DNA of 64,000 nt from Phyllobacterium endophyticum (GTDB lineage: Bacteria; Pseudomonadota; Alphaproteobacteria; Rhizobiales; Rhizobiaceae): the NCBI RefSeq assembly GCF_003010935.1, contig NZ_PGGN01000001.1, positions 248,001-312,000 on the forward strand. Direction: 5' to 3'. The notes beneath the pieces are model-generated. The model was given only the letters and a program-made list of their open reading frames with translations, did no database searches and had not been told where the DNA came from. The position numbers were made by a program, and so were the translations under genes. Shown piece by piece: positions 57,090-64,000 of the stretch (its first letter is position 1; every line of letters starts with the position of its first letter).

Positions 57090-58355
57090 TTACGTGTTCA
57101 TCGAATCGAAGAACTCGCCATTTGTTTTTGTCTGTTTCAACTTGTCGATCAAGAATTCGATCGCATCCGTCGTTCCCATGGGGGCAAGGATACGGCGCAG
57201 AACGAAGATCTTCTGCAAATCCTGGCGCGGAACCAACAGGTCTTCCTTACGTGTGCCGGACTTGAGGATATCCATCGATGGGAAGATGCGCTTGTCAGCG
57301 ACCTTGCGGTCAAGCACGATTTCAGAATTACCAGTACCCTTGAATTCCTCGAAGATGACTTCGTCCATACGGCTGCCCGTATCGATCAGCGCGGTCGCGA
57401 TTATGGTCAGCGACCCTCCTTCTTCGATGTTGCGCGCTGCACCAAAGAAGCGCTTTGGACGTTGCAACGCATTGGCATCAACACCGCCAGTCAGAACCTT
57501 GCCGGATGATGGCACAACCGTGTTGTAGGCGCGTCCAAGCCGGGTGATCGAATCGAGTAGAATAACGACGTCACGCCCATGCTCCACAAGGCGTTTTGCC
57601 TTCTCGATTACCATCTCTGCGACCTGAACGTGGCGCGAGGCCGGCTCATCGAAGGTCGAAGAAACAACCTCACCCTTCACCGAGCGCTGCATATCGGTGA
57701 CTTCCTCTGGGCGTTCGTCGATCAGAAGCACGATCAGGTAGCATTCGGGATGGTTGGCGGTGATGGAATGGGCAATGTTTTGCAAAAGGACGGTCTTACC
57801 GGTCCTTGGCGGTGCAACGATCAATCCGCGCTGACCCTTGCCCAATGGTGCGACGAGATCGATCACACGAGCCGACAGGTCCTTCGTGGTTGGATTCTCC
57901 AGTTCCATTTTAAAGCGCTCGTTTGGATAGAGCGGCGTCAAATTATCGAAATGGATCTTGTGGCGTATTTTTTCGGGGTCTTCAAAGTTGATCGTATTGA
58001 CTTTGAGAAGCGCGAAATAACGCTCACCCTCCTTCGGCCCGCGAATGGGACCTTCAACGGTATCGCCCGTCTTCAATGAAAACCGTCGTATTTGCGAGGG
58101 CGAAATATAGATGTCGTCGGGACCGGGAAGATAATTCGCATTTGCGGATCGCATGAAGCCGAAGCCGTCCTGCAAAATTTCGACCACGCCTTCGCCGATA
58201 ATCTCAACTTCTTGCGAGGCCAACTTTTTCAAGATGGCAAACATCAATTCCTGCTTGCGCATAACGCTTGCATTCTCGACTTCGAGCGATTCGGCAAAAG
58301 CGAGAAGGTCGACCGCTGTTTTGTTCTTGAGTTCTTGTAGTTTCATTTCCTGCAT
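57090..58355 (-). CDS. rho: Transcription termination factor Rho
   Basis: Rho is the hexameric RNA helicase that ends transcription. The 421-residue protein has an N-terminal helical domain ([20 protein letters not shown]), the RNA-binding cold-shock-like domain with [22 protein letters not shown], and the P-loop [12 protein letters not shown] at about 180. The QRGLIV and [12 protein letters not shown] blocks follow. The start MQEMKLQEL fits rhizobial Rho; 49 extra upstream codons are not conserved. A 195-base leader separates it from hemJ and could host autoregulation. Confidence 0.97.
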   Translation of the reverse strand: MQEMKLQELKNKTAVDLLAFAESLEVENASVMRKQELMFAILKKLASQEVEIIGEGVVEILQDGFGFMRSANANYLPGPDDIYISPSQIRRFSLKTGDTVEGPIRGPKEGERYFALLKVNTINFEDPEKIRHKIHFDNLTPLYPNERFKMELENPTTKDLSARVIDLVAPLGKGQRGLIVAPPRTGKTVLLQNIAHSITANHPECYLIVLLIDERPEEVTDMQRSVKGEVVSSTFDEPASRHVQVAEMVIEKAKRLVEHGRDVVILLDSITRLGRAYNTVVPSSGKVLTGGVDANALQRPKRFFGAARNIEEGGSLTIIATALIDTGSRMDEVIFEEFKGTGNSEIVLDRKVADKRIFPSMDILKSGTRKEDLLVPRQDLQKIFVLRRILAPMGTTDAIEFLIDKLKQTKTNGEFFDSMNT

Positions 58356-58550
58356 GTGCGCGGAACTCTTAATTCTATTGGTGTGAAATGGAGAAGGGAA
58401 ATTACGATGCCTGAATGCAGTGCCACTGAAAATGGCCGAAGTGCTGTGGCGGTATTTCCGGAGAGGAGGCCCTTGTCTAGCCAATCGCGACAGTAAGGGC
58501 AAGAGATTTCATGACTGATATTGATCACTCACTCCAATTTTTATCATCGA

Positions 58551-59090
58551 TCAAAATGGCTTTATGATGACCATCGCAACAATAATGACCATCAACACTG
58601 CAGGCACTTCGTTCATCAGGCGCCAGTAGCGTACCGATTTTTCATTGCGGTCCTCTTCGAACAATCGAACCGACTTGGTAAAATGTCCGTGCGCCGCAGA
58701 CAAGGCGAGAACAGCCAGGAATTTGACGTGAAACCAGCCATCCATATAAGCAGCCGATTGCCAGGCAAGCCAAAGTCCCGCCAGCCATGTGATACCCATT
58801 GCCGGGTTGATGATAGCCTTCAGCAAGCGGTTCTCCATCACCTTGAAGGTCTCCGATTGCACCGAACCCGGAGCAGCGGCGCAGTGATAAACAAAAAGTC
58901 TTGGCAGATAGAGCATCCCCGCCATCCAGGAGATGACGGCAATCACATGAATTGCCTTGACCCAAAGGTAGGATTCGGCGGGATAAACGAACACCAGCAA
59001 AATGCCACAGACTACAACTGCCGCGGCGATCGCGCGGGGTAGAACCGGAACTTTCTTCGACTCCGGGTTCAACGGATTGGCCTTGTTCAT
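58551..59090 (-). CDS. hemJ: Protoporphyrinogen oxidase HemJ
   Basis: The 179-residue protein has four hydrophobic helices and the HemJ (UPF0093) hallmarks: WVKAIHVIAVISWMAGMLYLPRLFVYH with the haem-ligand histidine, then WLAGLWLAW and WFHVKFLAVLALSAAHGHF. It oxidises protoporphyrinogen IX to protoporphyrin in haem synthesis. It is the usual oxygen-dependent-type replacement of HemG/HemY in alphaproteobacteria. It follows hemE after 23 bases, so two haem genes form one unit reading away from the origin. Confidence 0.95.
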   Translation of the reverse strand: MNKANPLNPESKKVPVLPRAIAAAVVVCGILLVFVYPAESYLWVKAIHVIAVISWMAGMLYLPRLFVYHCAAAPGSVQSETFKVMENRLLKAIINPAMGITWLAGLWLAWQSAAYMDGWFHVKFLAVLALSAAHGHFTKSVRLFEEDRNEKSVRYWRLMNEVPAVLMVIIVAMVIIKPF

Positions 59091-59113
59091 TCTCGAGACC
59101 CTTATCTTGCGCG

Positions 59114-60148
59114 TCAGCTTCGGGGCGCCGCCATACGTACACGATTTACCATTTGCTCGACATGGGAAACAGGAGCATCAGGGGTGATGCCATGACCAAG
59201 GTTGAATATCAGTGGACCCTGGCCCAGCCCATCGAGAATGGCGTCGATGCCGTCGTCCAGAGCACGTCCTCCGGCGACAACGCGCAAGGGATCGAGATTA
59301 CCCTGCACTGCGCCACCCCCCTGGAGCGAGGAGGCCAGGGATAGTGGCACCGACCAATCCAGTCCGAGAGCGTTCACACCGGTACGCTCCCGGTAATTGA
59401 TATATAATGCACCTGCGCCCTTGGGGAAGCCGATGATGGGCACATTCGGGTAGTGCGCCCGAACTTTGCTGACGATCCGTGCCACGGGAGCAATACAGAA
59501 CTCTTCAAAACAGGGCTCATCGAGAACGCCCGACCACGAATCAAAAATCTGCACGGCATCGGCGCCCGCATCGATTTGCCGGATGAGGTATTCCGCCGAT
59601 ACATCGGCAAGTTCGTTCAAAAGCTTCTGAAATGCATCGGGGTTCCTGTAGGCGAACAGCCGGGCAGGGGCCTGGTCCGGGGTACCATGTCCGGCAATCA
59701 TATAGGTCGCCACCGTCCAGGGTGCCCCGCAGAAGCCTAGCAGCGTTGTCTCGGTAGGGAGTTGCTGCCTCAAAAGTCTGACCGTCTCATAGACTGGCTC
59801 CAGGCGATCAGCTGCGCCTTCGGATTCGAGCCAGAATATGCCATCCTTGTCGATGGGGGTCAGCAAAGGTCCGCGGCCCTCTTCGAAGCGAAGATCGCGC
59901 CCGAGTGCGTGCGGAACAACCAGGATGTCGGAAAACAAAATTGCCGCATCGAAGCCAAAACGGCGAATGGGCTGCAGCGAGACCTCGACTGCCAGATCCG
60001 GAGAATAGCACAGATCGAGAAAACTGCCCGCCTTCTTTCTAACTTCCCTGTATTCAGGAAGATAGCGGCCCGCCTGACGCATCATCCAAATAGGTGGCGG
60101 ATAGACGGTTTCGCCTCCAAGGACTTTCATCACTTTGCGAACCATCAC
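59114..60148 (-). CDS. hemE: Uroporphyrinogen decarboxylase
   Basis: HemE decarboxylates uroporphyrinogen III to coproporphyrinogen III. The 344-residue protein has the signature [18 protein letters not shown] near the start, the [12 protein letters not shown] block with the catalytic aspartate, [16 protein letters not shown], and IFDSWSGVL. Its upstream side is the 408-bp region proposed as chromosomal origin. This hemE-origin link is the same as in Caulobacter and Sinorhizobium. Confidence 0.96.
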   Translation of the reverse strand: MMVRKVMKVLGGETVYPPPIWMMRQAGRYLPEYREVRKKAGSFLDLCYSPDLAVEVSLQPIRRFGFDAAILFSDILVVPHALGRDLRFEEGRGPLLTPIDKDGIFWLESEGAADRLEPVYETVRLLRQQLPTETTLLGFCGAPWTVATYMIAGHGTPDQAPARLFAYRNPDAFQKLLNELADVSAEYLIRQIDAGADAVQIFDSWSGVLDEPCFEEFCIAPVARIVSKVRAHYPNVPIIGFPKGAGALYINYRERTGVNALGLDWSVPLSLASSLQGGGAVQGNLDPLRVVAGGRALDDGIDAILDGLGQGPLIFNLGHGITPDAPVSHVEQMVNRVRMAAPRS

Positions 60149-60556
60149 CAGTCTCCCTGTCTTACCTTAAAAAAGAAATTTAGATCTATTTTGGATTCTT
60201 CTGATTCTTAGAGTCTGTTTGTAGCGGGAATTATCACATTGACCACATTTTCGCACAGGGAACAATTTTCAGCCTAGAACGGGATAACTAATGGAACGTT
60301 CTGACGTACGGCATCAACATCTTGAATCATCAAATAATATCAAAGGCTTAATCTTGTATCAAAACGAGAGGTCCTGTGAATATCCGCGGGAAAAACGACG
60401 AAAAGTCGCAACAGTCCACAGAATTACGATATCAGAGGTGAAGGAGCCCACAGGCGGGATCGCTGTGGATGACTTGCCAACAATTCACATGGCTGCCATC
60501 TGTTGCGAACGGGCCAACCCTTTGTCCCCGTCTATCAACAGGATGCGGAGTTTTCT
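60149..60556. other. Putative chromosomal replication origin (oriC)
   Basis: This divergent gap between hemE and ppsR has four GANTC sites (60194, 60203, 60211, 60324), the CcrM methylation target enriched at the Caulobacter origin. TGTGGATGA at 60464 differs in one base from the DnaA box; two weaker boxes with two mismatches are TTGACCACA (60239) and TGTGAATAT (60375). The stretch 60325-60362 (AAATAATATC, CTTAATCTTG) is AT-rich and could unwind. The parABS cluster lies 5-9 kb away. No perfect TTATCCACA is present and no TTAA-N7-TTAA CtrA site was found. An 89-codon open frame here lacks family similarity and is ignored. Confidence 0.72.
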
Positions 60557-61378
60557 GTGACTAAACCAGTAAACTACTTTCATCTTCACATGATCTCTGA
60601 TGCGACCGGAGAGACTCTCATCGCAGCGGGGCGTGCGGTGGCGGCGCAATATGCCCATGCCAGAGCTATCGAACACGTCTATCCATTGGTAAGAACCGAA
60701 AAACAGATCAAGAAAGTGCTCGAAGGCATCGACGCTGAGCCTGGCATCGTGCTCTATACGATTATCGATCAGCGGCTCGCCGCGATCATCGATGATAATT
60801 GCGCTGCCATCGGAGTTCCGTGCGTCTCGGTCCTGGAGCCGGTGGTCACGCTCTTCCAATCCTATCTTGGCGCGCCGGCCGGCCGGCGGGTCGGAGCACA
60901 GCACGTACTCAATGCGGAATATTTCAAGCGGATAGATGCACTCAACTTCACGATGGAACACGATGATGGTCAGTTGCCGCCTGATATCGAAGAGGCGGAC
61001 GTCGTCCTTATCGGAATTTCACGCACCTCGAAGACGCCCACCAGCATCTACCTTGCGAACAGGGGCATCAAAACTGTCAACGTTCCCATTGTTATAGGCG
61101 TGCCAATCCCGGAGGTGCTGGTAAACTGTCAAAGACCATTGATCGTCGGTCTCGTGGCCTCGGCGGAACGCATATCGCAGGTGCGCCAGCACCGGGTGCT
61201 CGGAGCGGCGCTCAGCTTTGATGCTGATCATTATCTTGATCGCGCCAATATAATCGAGGAACTCACCTATGCGCGGCAAATCTGCCATAGGCACAACTGG
61301 CCGATGATAGATGTTTCCCGGCGATCGATCGAGGAAACCGCAGCCGCCGTTCTTGCCCTTCGATCGCAGGGACGGTAA
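60557..61378 (+). CDS. ppsR: Pyruvate, phosphate dikinase/PEP synthase regulatory protein (DUF299)
   Basis: This 273-residue bifunctional kinase/pyrophosphorylase controls PPDK or PEP synthase by ADP-dependent phosphorylation and Pi-dependent dephosphorylation of a threonine. Family features are [15 protein letters not shown] at the start, the P-loop-like [15 protein letters not shown] from about 152, and the [24 protein letters not shown] end. GTG at 60557 is the start, with GGAG seven bases upstream. It is the first gene right of the presumed origin, leading ppsR-maf-aroE-coaE-dnaQ. Confidence 0.93.
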   Translation: MTKPVNYFHLHMISDATGETLIAAGRAVAAQYAHARAIEHVYPLVRTEKQIKKVLEGIDAEPGIVLYTIIDQRLAAIIDDNCAAIGVPCVSVLEPVVTLFQSYLGAPAGRRVGAQHVLNAEYFKRIDALNFTMEHDDGQLPPDIEEADVVLIGISRTSKTPTSIYLANRGIKTVNVPIVIGVPIPEVLVNCQRPLIVGLVASAERISQVRQHRVLGAALSFDADHYLDRANIIEELTYARQICHRHNWPMIDVSRRSIEETAAAVLALRSQGR

Positions 61379-61400
61379 CCGTCAGCAACAAGGATCAGAT

Positions 61401-61994
61401 ATGGCGATTATTCTCGCATCCAGAAGCCCGTTCCGCGCCGCATTGTTGAAAAACGCTGGCGTATCGTTCACCGCACAGCCGGCCCACATCGATGAACGGG
61501 CCGCGGAGGCGCCGCTCTATGAGAGCGGGGCGACGCCCGACGATGTCGCGCTCGTTCTGGCCGAGGCAAAAGCTCTTGACGTCAGCGAGCGCAATCCCGA
61601 GGCACTGGTGATCGGCTCTGACCAGACCTTGTCGTTGGGAGACGATGTTTTGCACAAGCCGGAAAACCTGGAGGCGGCGCGCCGGCAGCTTTTGCAATTA
61701 TCTGGCAAGACCCACCACCTCAACAGCGCAGTTGTTCTTGCAAAAAATGGAAACACATTATGGCGTCATGTTTCGGTTGCACGGATGACGCTGCGCGATC
61801 TGGACCCTGGCTTCATTGGCAGATATTTGTCCCGGGCCGGAGCCGCTGCCCTTCAGAGTGTGGGGGCCTACCAATTCGAAAGCGAGGGTGTTCAACTGTT
61901 CGAGAAAGTCGATGGCGATTATTTCACGATAGTGGGCCTGCCGCTTCTGCCATTGCTCGTTGAGCTACGACACGAGGGCGCAATCGATGGGTGA
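61401..61994 (+). CDS. maf: Maf-like nucleotide pyrophosphatase
   Basis: The 197-residue protein has the Maf signature [17 protein letters not shown], then [10 protein letters not shown] and [23 protein letters not shown]. Maf proteins hydrolyse non-canonical or modified nucleoside triphosphates (dTTP/UTP or m7GTP types) and are linked to division arrest. The motif forms here fit the YceF-like m7GTP group somewhat better, but this is not certain. Start MAIIL follows AGGATC. Its end overlaps aroE by eight bases. Confidence 0.93.
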   Translation: MAIILASRSPFRAALLKNAGVSFTAQPAHIDERAAEAPLYESGATPDDVALVLAEAKALDVSERNPEALVIGSDQTLSLGDDVLHKPENLEAARRQLLQLSGKTHHLNSAVVLAKNGNTLWRHVSVARMTLRDLDPGFIGRYLSRAGAAALQSVGAYQFESEGVQLFEKVDGDYFTIVGLPLLPLLVELRHEGAIDG

Positions 61995-62844
61995 AATTTT
62001 GAAGGCCTTTGTCACTGGAAGTCCAATACGTCACTCGCGTTCGCCATTGATACATAATTACTGGTTGAGGAAATACGGGCTGCAAGGATCATACGAGGCG
62101 ATCGAGACTGTACCCTCCGACTTCACCGACTTCGTTCGAGGGATGCGCTCGAATGGCTATGTCGGCGGCAATGTCACACTGCCGCACAAGGAAGTAGTCT
62201 TCTTGTTAAGCGAAAAACATGATGCCGCCGCTGAGGAAATCGGTGCGGTCAACACACTTTGGTTTGAAGACGGCGTGCTATGGGGCGGCAATACCGACGC
62301 ACAAGGTTTCCTTGCAAATTTGGATTCTGCCATTCCCGGTTGGGATCAGCGTAAAACCGCACTGGTGTTAGGGGCAGGTGGTGCAAGCCGCGCGGTGGTT
62401 TACGGGCTGAAGCAGCGCGGATTTGGTGCAATCCGGGTCGTTAACCGTACAGTCGAACGGGCACAGGACCTGGCCGACCGGTTTGGGCGGGGCGTCAGCG
62501 CGCATGACTGGCAGGCAGTGCCCGATTTGCTGCACGACTCCACACTCCTCGTCAACACGACGTCCCTCGGCATGGAGGGCAAGGATGAACTGGCCATGGA
62601 TCTGTCCGGCGTCGACCGGCGAACGCTGGTCACTGACGTCGTCTACATACCGTTGGAAACCCCGCTTTTGAAAGCATCCCGCGAATACGGACTGTCCACC
62701 GTGGACGGCCTCGGCATGCTCCTGCACCAGGCAGTGCCGGCCTTTGAACGTTGGTTCGGTATACGGCCGGAAGTCACCCCAGAACTTCGGGAACTCATCC
62801 TGGCGGACATGGCCCGTTCTTCTGCAATAGGGAAGACAAAATGA
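61987..62844 (+). CDS. aroE: Shikimate dehydrogenase
   Basis: AroE reduces 3-dehydroshikimate with NADPH in aromatic amino-acid synthesis. The 285-residue protein has the substrate motif [17 protein letters not shown] with the serines, VTLPHKE with the catalytic lysine, NTDAQGF with the aspartate, and [14 protein letters not shown] for NADP. Start MGEILKAF lies inside the maf end, with GAGGG seven bases upstream. The stop overlaps coaE (ATGA). Confidence 0.95.
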   Translation: MGEILKAFVTGSPIRHSRSPLIHNYWLRKYGLQGSYEAIETVPSDFTDFVRGMRSNGYVGGNVTLPHKEVVFLLSEKHDAAAEEIGAVNTLWFEDGVLWGGNTDAQGFLANLDSAIPGWDQRKTALVLGAGGASRAVVYGLKQRGFGAIRVVNRTVERAQDLADRFGRGVSAHDWQAVPDLLHDSTLLVNTTSLGMEGKDELAMDLSGVDRRTLVTDVVYIPLETPLLKASREYGLSTVDGLGMLLHQAVPAFERWFGIRPEVTPELRELILADMARSSAIGKTK

Positions 62845-63434
62845 TCGTTCTTGGCCTGACCGGTTCCATCGGGATGGGCAAATCGACTGCGGCTCAGATG
62901 TTCATCGATGAAGGCATTCCGGTCCATTCATCGGATGAAGCGGTTCATCGGCTATATTCGGGCGTTGCGGCTCCCTTGATCGAAGAGGCTTTTCCCGGCA
63001 CAACGATTGACGGGAAAGTCGACCGGGTTAAACTTTCCACCTTCGTTATTGGCAATCCCGAAGCGCTGAGAAAACTGGAACGGATCGTCCATCCGCTCGT
63101 GCTTGAAGAGGAAAACAGGTTTCGGCAAGAGGCGCTGCGTAGCGGCGAGAAACTCGTGGTCTTCGACATTCCGCTGCTTTTCGAAACCGGGGCAGAGAAA
63201 CGTGTCGACAAGGTACTCGTCGTCTCGGCGCCCGAAGATGTCCAGCGCAAGCGTGTTCTCGGTCGGCCCGGTATGACACCGGCTAAACTCGATGCCATTC
63301 TTGCACGCCAGACCCCGGACGCAGAGAAACGGAGGCGGGCGGATTACGTCATCGACACCCGCTATGATCTTGATGTCACCAGAAGCGAAGTGCGCAAGAT
63401 CATTCATTCACTGGTGGATATGCGGCAGCGGTAA
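62841..63434 (+). CDS. coaE: Dephospho-CoA kinase
   Basis: CoaE phosphorylates dephospho-CoA in the last step of CoA synthesis. The 197-residue protein has the P-loop GSIGMGKST (8-16), the [12 protein letters not shown] substrate segment, and the [13 protein letters not shown] and [16 protein letters not shown] blocks. ATG overlaps the aroE stop. Length is typical. Confidence 0.95.
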   Translation: MIVLGLTGSIGMGKSTAAQMFIDEGIPVHSSDEAVHRLYSGVAAPLIEEAFPGTTIDGKVDRVKLSTFVIGNPEALRKLERIVHPLVLEEENRFRQEALRSGEKLVVFDIPLLFETGAEKRVDKVLVVSAPEDVQRKRVLGRPGMTPAKLDAILARQTPDAEKRRRADYVIDTRYDLDVTRSEVRKIIHSLVDMRQR

Positions 63435-63490
63435 AGGTCTTCAACGCTCAACCGCTTGCATCGGCAAGCCGATGCGCTAAAGGTGATTCC

Positions 63491-64000
63491 ATGCGCGAAA
63501 TCATCTTCGATACGGAAACGACGGGTCTGGACCGGCTTGATGACCGGGTTATCGAGATCGGCGGCGTAGAGCTGATCAACCGATTTCCGACCGGAAGGAC
63601 ATTTCATGTCTACATCAATCCGGAAGGCAAGATAATCCACCCGGATGCGCTGGCGGTGCATGGCATCACAAACGAGCAACTTGCGGACAAGCCGCTCTTT
63701 GCCGGAGTCCTGCATGACTTTCTGGATTTTATCGACGGTGCCAGGCTCATTGCCCACAATGCCACGTTCGATATGGGATTTATCAATGCAGAACTCAACC
63801 GCCTCGGTCACCCGCCCATTCACAATGACCGAGTTGTGGATACTCTGGCGCTCGCACGCCGCAAACATCCGATGGGGCCAAATTCACTTGATGCGCTCTG
63901 CCGCCGCTACGGCATCGACAATAGTCACCGCACCATGCACGGGGCCCTGCTGGACTCGCAGCTTCTTGCAGAAGTCTACATTGAACTGATCGGCGGCAAA
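63491..64000 (+). CDS. dnaQ: DNA polymerase III epsilon subunit (3' end outside window)
   Basis: DnaQ is the proofreading exonuclease of the replicative polymerase. The visible 170 residues start MREIIFDTETTGL with the first two DEDDh acids (Asp7, Glu9). Further motifs are HNATFDMGF with an aspartate and HGALLDSQLLAEVY with the active His and Asp. The gene runs off the right edge; family members are about 230-240 residues, so the clamp-binding and alpha-binding C-terminus is missing here. AAGGTG lies before the ATG, 56 bases after coaE. Confidence 0.96.
   Translation, partial: MREIIFDTETTGLDRLDDRVIEIGGVELINRFPTGRTFHVYINPEGKIIHPDALAVHGITNEQLADKPLFAGVLHDFLDFIDGARLIAHNATFDMGFINAELNRLGHPPIHNDRVVDTLALARRKHPMGPNSLDALCRRYGIDNSHRTMHGALLDSQLLAEVYIELIGGK

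Noticed and set aside
58356-58502. 49-codon N-terminal extension of Rho
   Set aside because: Basic, non-conserved residues in the leader; known rhizobial Rho starts near MKLQELK.
60291-60560. 89-codon open frame inside the proposed origin
   Set aside because: No SD, no family similarity, and codon use unlike the neighbours.

Overview
The window is a continuous, gene-dense piece of an alphaproteobacterial chromosome from the Rhizobiales (Hyphomicrobiales). Gene order and protein sequence point to a Phyllobacteriaceae/Brucellaceae-type organism. The clearest markers are an mdh-sucC-sucD-sucA-sucB operon, a lipoprotein that reads as a homologue of Brucella Omp19, and the block rho-mnmE-mnmG-rsmG-parA-parB beside hemE, which in this order borders the chromosomal replication origin. 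I see no insertion sequence, prophage, CRISPR array or obvious genomic island; nearly everything is core metabolism or housekeeping. The species assignment is inference from similarity I recognise, not from a search.

Layout: 1-10.5 kb, minus strand: an edge-truncated secreted protein, the TCA-cycle operon, zapE and the omp19-like lipoprotein. 10.8-16.6 kb, plus strand: a siderophore-interacting flavoreductase-like protein, dapF, mtaB, ftsY, yciB and a small unknown protein. 16.6-19.5 kb, minus: the cytochrome c maturation genes ccmABCDG. 19.7-24.1 kb, plus: acnA, a DUF1223 and a DUF2794 protein. 24.1-29.1 kb, minus: a GNAT acetyltransferase, a Bax-inhibitor-1-like protein and a YbbAP-type ABC exporter, divergent from a TesA-like esterase. 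29-38 kb, mostly plus: thpR, a YkvA protein, an IalB-like protein, rlmN, a membrane protein, argG and an M3 peptidase, with a LysE exporter on the minus strand. 38-41 kb: an alpha/beta hydrolase, the divergent ohr/ohrR pair and asd. 41.7-49.8 kb: an MHS-family transporter with a large inserted domain, leuB and leuD, a CitE/HpcH-like lyase, and the cluster cnoX, Lon-N and Trm112. 50-64 kb: tRNA-Gly, holA, then the origin-flanking block (parB to hemE, minus) and the divergent operon ppsR-maf-aroE-coaE-dnaQ (plus).

The most informative part is the right third. Two perfect parS sites (TGTTTCACGTGAAACA) and one near-perfect copy lie inside rsmG and between mnmG and mnmE. The 408-bp gap between hemE and ppsR has four GANTC methylation sites, an AT-rich stretch and one near-consensus DnaA box. 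Together these indicate a ParABS centromere about 5-7 kb from a CtrA/CcrM-style origin, as in Caulobacter and Sinorhizobium. Other points of interest are the roughly 190-residue periplasmic insertion in the MHS transporter, a hairpin that pairs with the acnA ribosome-binding site, a frameshifted signal peptide in front of the alpha/beta hydrolase, a candidate structured RNA with its own terminator at 23.4-23.55 kb, a short SD-led ORF overlapping the start of the siderophore-interacting protein, and a textbook OhrR operator. I found no wholly new multi-gene system.
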